In this document: positions 62,115-64,000 of the stretch, piece after piece
Numbering within the stretch: position 1 is the first letter of the stretch
Layout of the letters: every line of letters begins with the position of its first letter
Source of the DNA: an uncultured Chitinophaga sp.
GTDB lineage: Bacteria; Bacteroidota; Bacteroidia; Cytophagales; Cyclobacteriaceae
Assembly: GCA_902168205.1 (NCBI GenBank)
Contig: CABHOK010000003.1
Location: 310,001 to 374,000, forward strand
Reading direction: 5' to 3'
Length of the DNA stretch: 64,000 nucleotides
Position numbers and translations under genes: made by a program
The notes under the pieces: generated by a model
Told to the model about the DNA's origin: nothing
Seen by the model: the letters and a program-made list of their open reading frames with translations, nothing else
Databases searched by the model: none

Positions 62115-62921
62115 CTATCGCGTCCACAAGCGAATCTCAATGGAAATTCTTGTCTGGTCAGGTGATGAATTTATAGCGCCACCGTGGATAAGATAAGGTG
62201 AGAATACCAGCACTTCGTTTGCCGCTGGAGAAGGACGCGCTACCGTAAAATCATCTTTGATGGCCGTTACTGCCGGTACGTTAAACTTTATACCATTAAT
62301 GAGTGCACCGGCAGCCGTACGTTCTATTTTTGACTCCGCCCAAAGATGACTGCCGGGAATTATCATTAATGAGGTTAATTCATTGCTGCCGGCTATGGGT
62401 ATATATAGATTGATGCAGTTATCATAATCCTCCAGCCATACATCGCGGTGCAGCGGGTTGTTATCAGTTTTGCCAGGTCGTATCACACGAAAGTGAAATA
62501 TAGCTTGCTGGTCAAATGGATTTTTTGCGATAACCGGAGTTTTGCAAAGCGCGCCTATCCGTTCTTCAAGCAGGTGAATCGGTACCGGGAAATCATGTAC
62601 AGATAGCAGTTTTGTTTTTTCAACGGCTCGTAAATGTGTTTCAAAATCCGTTGCAATCTTATGATAGTCTTGTAGGGAGAATTGATCGGTAATCGGTAAT
62701 CCGGCTTCACGCCAGCAATTGATCAGAAGCGAGTATACATTTTTAGAAAACGTGGCGTAGAGGTCATCATCAAAAAGTGTCTCAATGGTATAGCCTGTTT
62801 CGTGCCAGGGTTTGTTGGCAGTGAGGTCTATACTATTTTCCAGCAGAACGGAGTCAGCTCCCCATATTTTTTCACCGTGCGCCTCGTATCTGAAATGCAG
62901 TCCGTTTACTGAGTACTCCAT
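62115..62921 (-). CDS. PhyH-like 2-oxoglutarate/iron-dependent oxygenase
   Basis: 268 residues. The double-stranded beta-helix pattern has the iron-binding triad H158-R-D160 (PLHRDVW) and H246 (YLIHGGA), with R258 as the likely 2-oxoglutarate anchor (TRISIEIR), in the order and spacing of phytanoyl-CoA dioxygenase-like enzymes. It would hydroxylate an unknown substrate. It begins 5 bp after the rsgA stop on the same strand and is probably in an operon with it. Function in ribosome-related chemistry is speculation. Confidence 0.85.
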   Translation of the reverse strand: MEYSVNGLHFRYEAHGEKIWGADSVLLENSIDLTANKPWHETGYTIETLFDDDLYATFSKNVYSLLINCWREAGLPITDQFSLQDYHKIATDFETHLRAVEKTKLLSVHDFPVPIHLLEERIGALCKTPVIAKNPFDQQAIFHFRVIRPGKTDNNPLHRDVWLEDYDNCINLYIPIAGSNELTSLMIIPGSHLWAESKIERTAAGALINGIKFNVPAVTAIKDDFTVARPSPAANEVLVFSPYLIHGGAINSSPDQTRISIEIRLWTR

Positions 62922-62926
62922 AATGT

Positions 62927-63841
62927 TTACTTTCGATTATCCTCATCCATCATCATGCTATAATAACTTTGATAGCGACTCAAAGCGATAGTCTGATGTT
63001 GCACAGCATCCAGTATAGCACATTTGGGTTCGTTTATATGAATGCACCGTGCACCATATTTACACTCAAGGCGTAAGTCGCGCATCTCGGGAAAGTAGTC
63101 CGATAACTCCTGTTCGCTCATTTCTACAAGTCCCCATTCTTTAACACCGGGTGTATCAATCACAAAAGTCTTGTCATCGAGCGCAAACATTTCGGCAAAG
63201 GTGGTCGTGTGAGTACCCTTTTGTGAGAACGAAGATATATCGCCAACGGCCTGGCTAATAGACGGAGCAATGGCATTTAACAACGTAGATTTACCTACAC
63301 CCGAATGCCCGGCTATAAGCGTAATTTTACCCTGAAGAATCTTCCGTATCGCTTCCGGATCATCCTGCTGCGCAGAGATAGAGAAGCAGGTAGTACCTAT
63401 ACTTTCATATAGTTTGATCAATTCATCCAGTTGAATCAGATCATCTTCACTGAGTAAATCGCGTTTGTTAAAAACAATGATCTGCGGAATTCGATACGCC
63501 TCAGCACTGACCAGGAAGCGATCGATAAAGCCAAGCGATGTGCGGGGCAATGCAAGTGTAACCACCAGCAACGCCTGATCTATATTAGCTGCCAGTACAT
63601 GCGAGTGACCAGTCTTCTTTACAGACTTGCGCATGATATGATTGGTGCGCGGCAGAATTTCAGTGATCGAACCGATTTCATGTTCAAGATCCACGATAAC
63701 ATGATCGCCTACGGCTACCGGGTTTGTTTCTTTGATACCTTCCAGTCTGATCTTTCCACGTACGCGACAGTTATACTTCTTGCCGTCTTCTGCGAGCACA
63801 TCATAGAATGATCCGGTAGAGCGCATGACAGTTCCCTTCAT
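62927..63841 (-). CDS. rsgA: Ribosome small subunit-dependent GTPase A
   Basis: 304 residues. An OB domain (1-70) precedes a circularly permuted GTPase: G4 NKRD at 125-128, G1 GHSGVGKS at 178-185, G3 DTPG at 229-232, in that permuted order. A zinc-binding tail has C260, C266, H268 and C274. RsgA helps 30S subunit maturation. The 2-oxoglutarate oxygenase gene follows 5 bp downstream. Repeats of the ATAACGATTAAC kind lie just upstream of its start. Confidence 0.96.
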   Translation of the reverse strand: MKGTVMRSTGSFYDVLAEDGKKYNCRVRGKIRLEGIKETNPVAVGDHVIVDLEHEIGSITEILPRTNHIMRKSVKKTGHSHVLAANIDQALLVVTLALPRTSLGFIDRFLVSAEAYRIPQIIVFNKRDLLSEDDLIQLDELIKLYESIGTTCFSISAQQDDPEAIRKILQGKITLIAGHSGVGKSTLLNAIAPSISQAVGDISSFSQKGTHTTTFAEMFALDDKTFVIDTPGVKEWGLVEMSEQELSDYFPEMRDLRLECKYGARCIHINEPKCAILDAVQHQTIALSRYQSYYSMMMDEDNRK

Positions 63842-63905
63842 GGGGTAAAGTTAATCGTTATTCTGTTATCCGTTTAACCGTTGCAGGTTAATCGTTATTC
63901 GTGAG
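63842..63905 (-). repeat. ATAACGATTAAC-type degenerate repeats upstream of rsgA
   Basis: On the minus strand, GAATAACGATTAAC appears twice (about 63852-63865 and 63889-63902), separated by CGGTTAAACGGATAAC. They read in the direction of rsgA, as they do before nuoG, nuoI, nuoK and nuoM. The last copy ends about 10 bp before the rsgA ATG. Confidence 0.6.
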
Positions 63906-64000
63906 GAGTGTGGTTGCAGATATAGATGAACGAGGTACTTGGAAGGCGGTAGTAAAAATCCAATGGCACGAAGAACTCAAAGAAATCACGAAGATTTCAC

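Overview
This window is a bacterial chromosome segment from a Bacteroidota member, most likely of the Cytophagia type. The evidence is a secreted protein ending in a gliding-motility/type IX secretion C-terminal domain, an ExbD-ExbD-TonB arrangement, a 14-gene complex I operon with separate nuoC and nuoD and a short NuoG, a Nudix-type arabinose regulator, surface-lipoprotein signals (Cys followed by an acidic run), and starts with little Shine-Dalgarno signal. GC is moderate. A genus cannot be named from the sequence alone.

Layout. Positions 1-5834 hold an energy-transduction cluster: two exbD genes (the first cut by the window edge), tonB, a small membrane protein, a PstS-like lipoprotein, a TPR protein, then a second exbB-exbD pair. 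Positions 6234-19415 are a complete nuoA-N operon ending in a strong terminator, followed by a CBS-domain gene. A large secreted PKD/SBBP-type protein lies at 20215-23511, then a small reverse-strand orphan. Glycerol use follows (glpK, glpD, then a HAD phosphatase), then a reverse-strand Fic protein whose promoter carries an array of TGCGGAGA boxes.

Positions 29648-43043 form an L-arabinose/arabinan locus: araB, araD, a secreted GH127, araA, a sodium/sugar symporter, a Nudix-fold regulator of the AraR type, two secreted GH51 arabinofuranosidases and a secreted GH43 arabinanase. Together these would cut arabinan to arabinose, import it, and convert it via ribulose to xylulose-5-phosphate. No SusC/SusD pair is present. 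The word ATAAGTGTA, found in both intergenic promoter regions of this locus, is a candidate operator.

The rest is mixed: MgtC, a GIN-domain adhesin-like protein, YigZ, an MFS exporter, a LytS/LytTR two-component pair next to LiaF-like membrane proteins, two tandem paralogous surface lipoproteins, a GH78 rhamnosidase, a Nudix hydrolase, an RNase D-like exonuclease, an APC permease, a thioesterase-like protein, an Mpo1-like protein, an acyltransferase, a GT2 glycosyltransferase, a 2-oxoglutarate oxygenase-like protein and RsgA.

Beyond the genes, the spacers carry two families of degenerate repeats. One (ATAACGATTAAC-like) sits directly upstream of nuoG, nuoI, nuoK, nuoM and rsgA in the same orientation as the gene it precedes. 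The other (AGCTCGCAGC/AGCTAGCAGC-like) includes a three-copy tandem array of about 132 bp at 50612-51003. No rRNA, tRNA, CRISPR array, insertion sequence or prophage was recognised.
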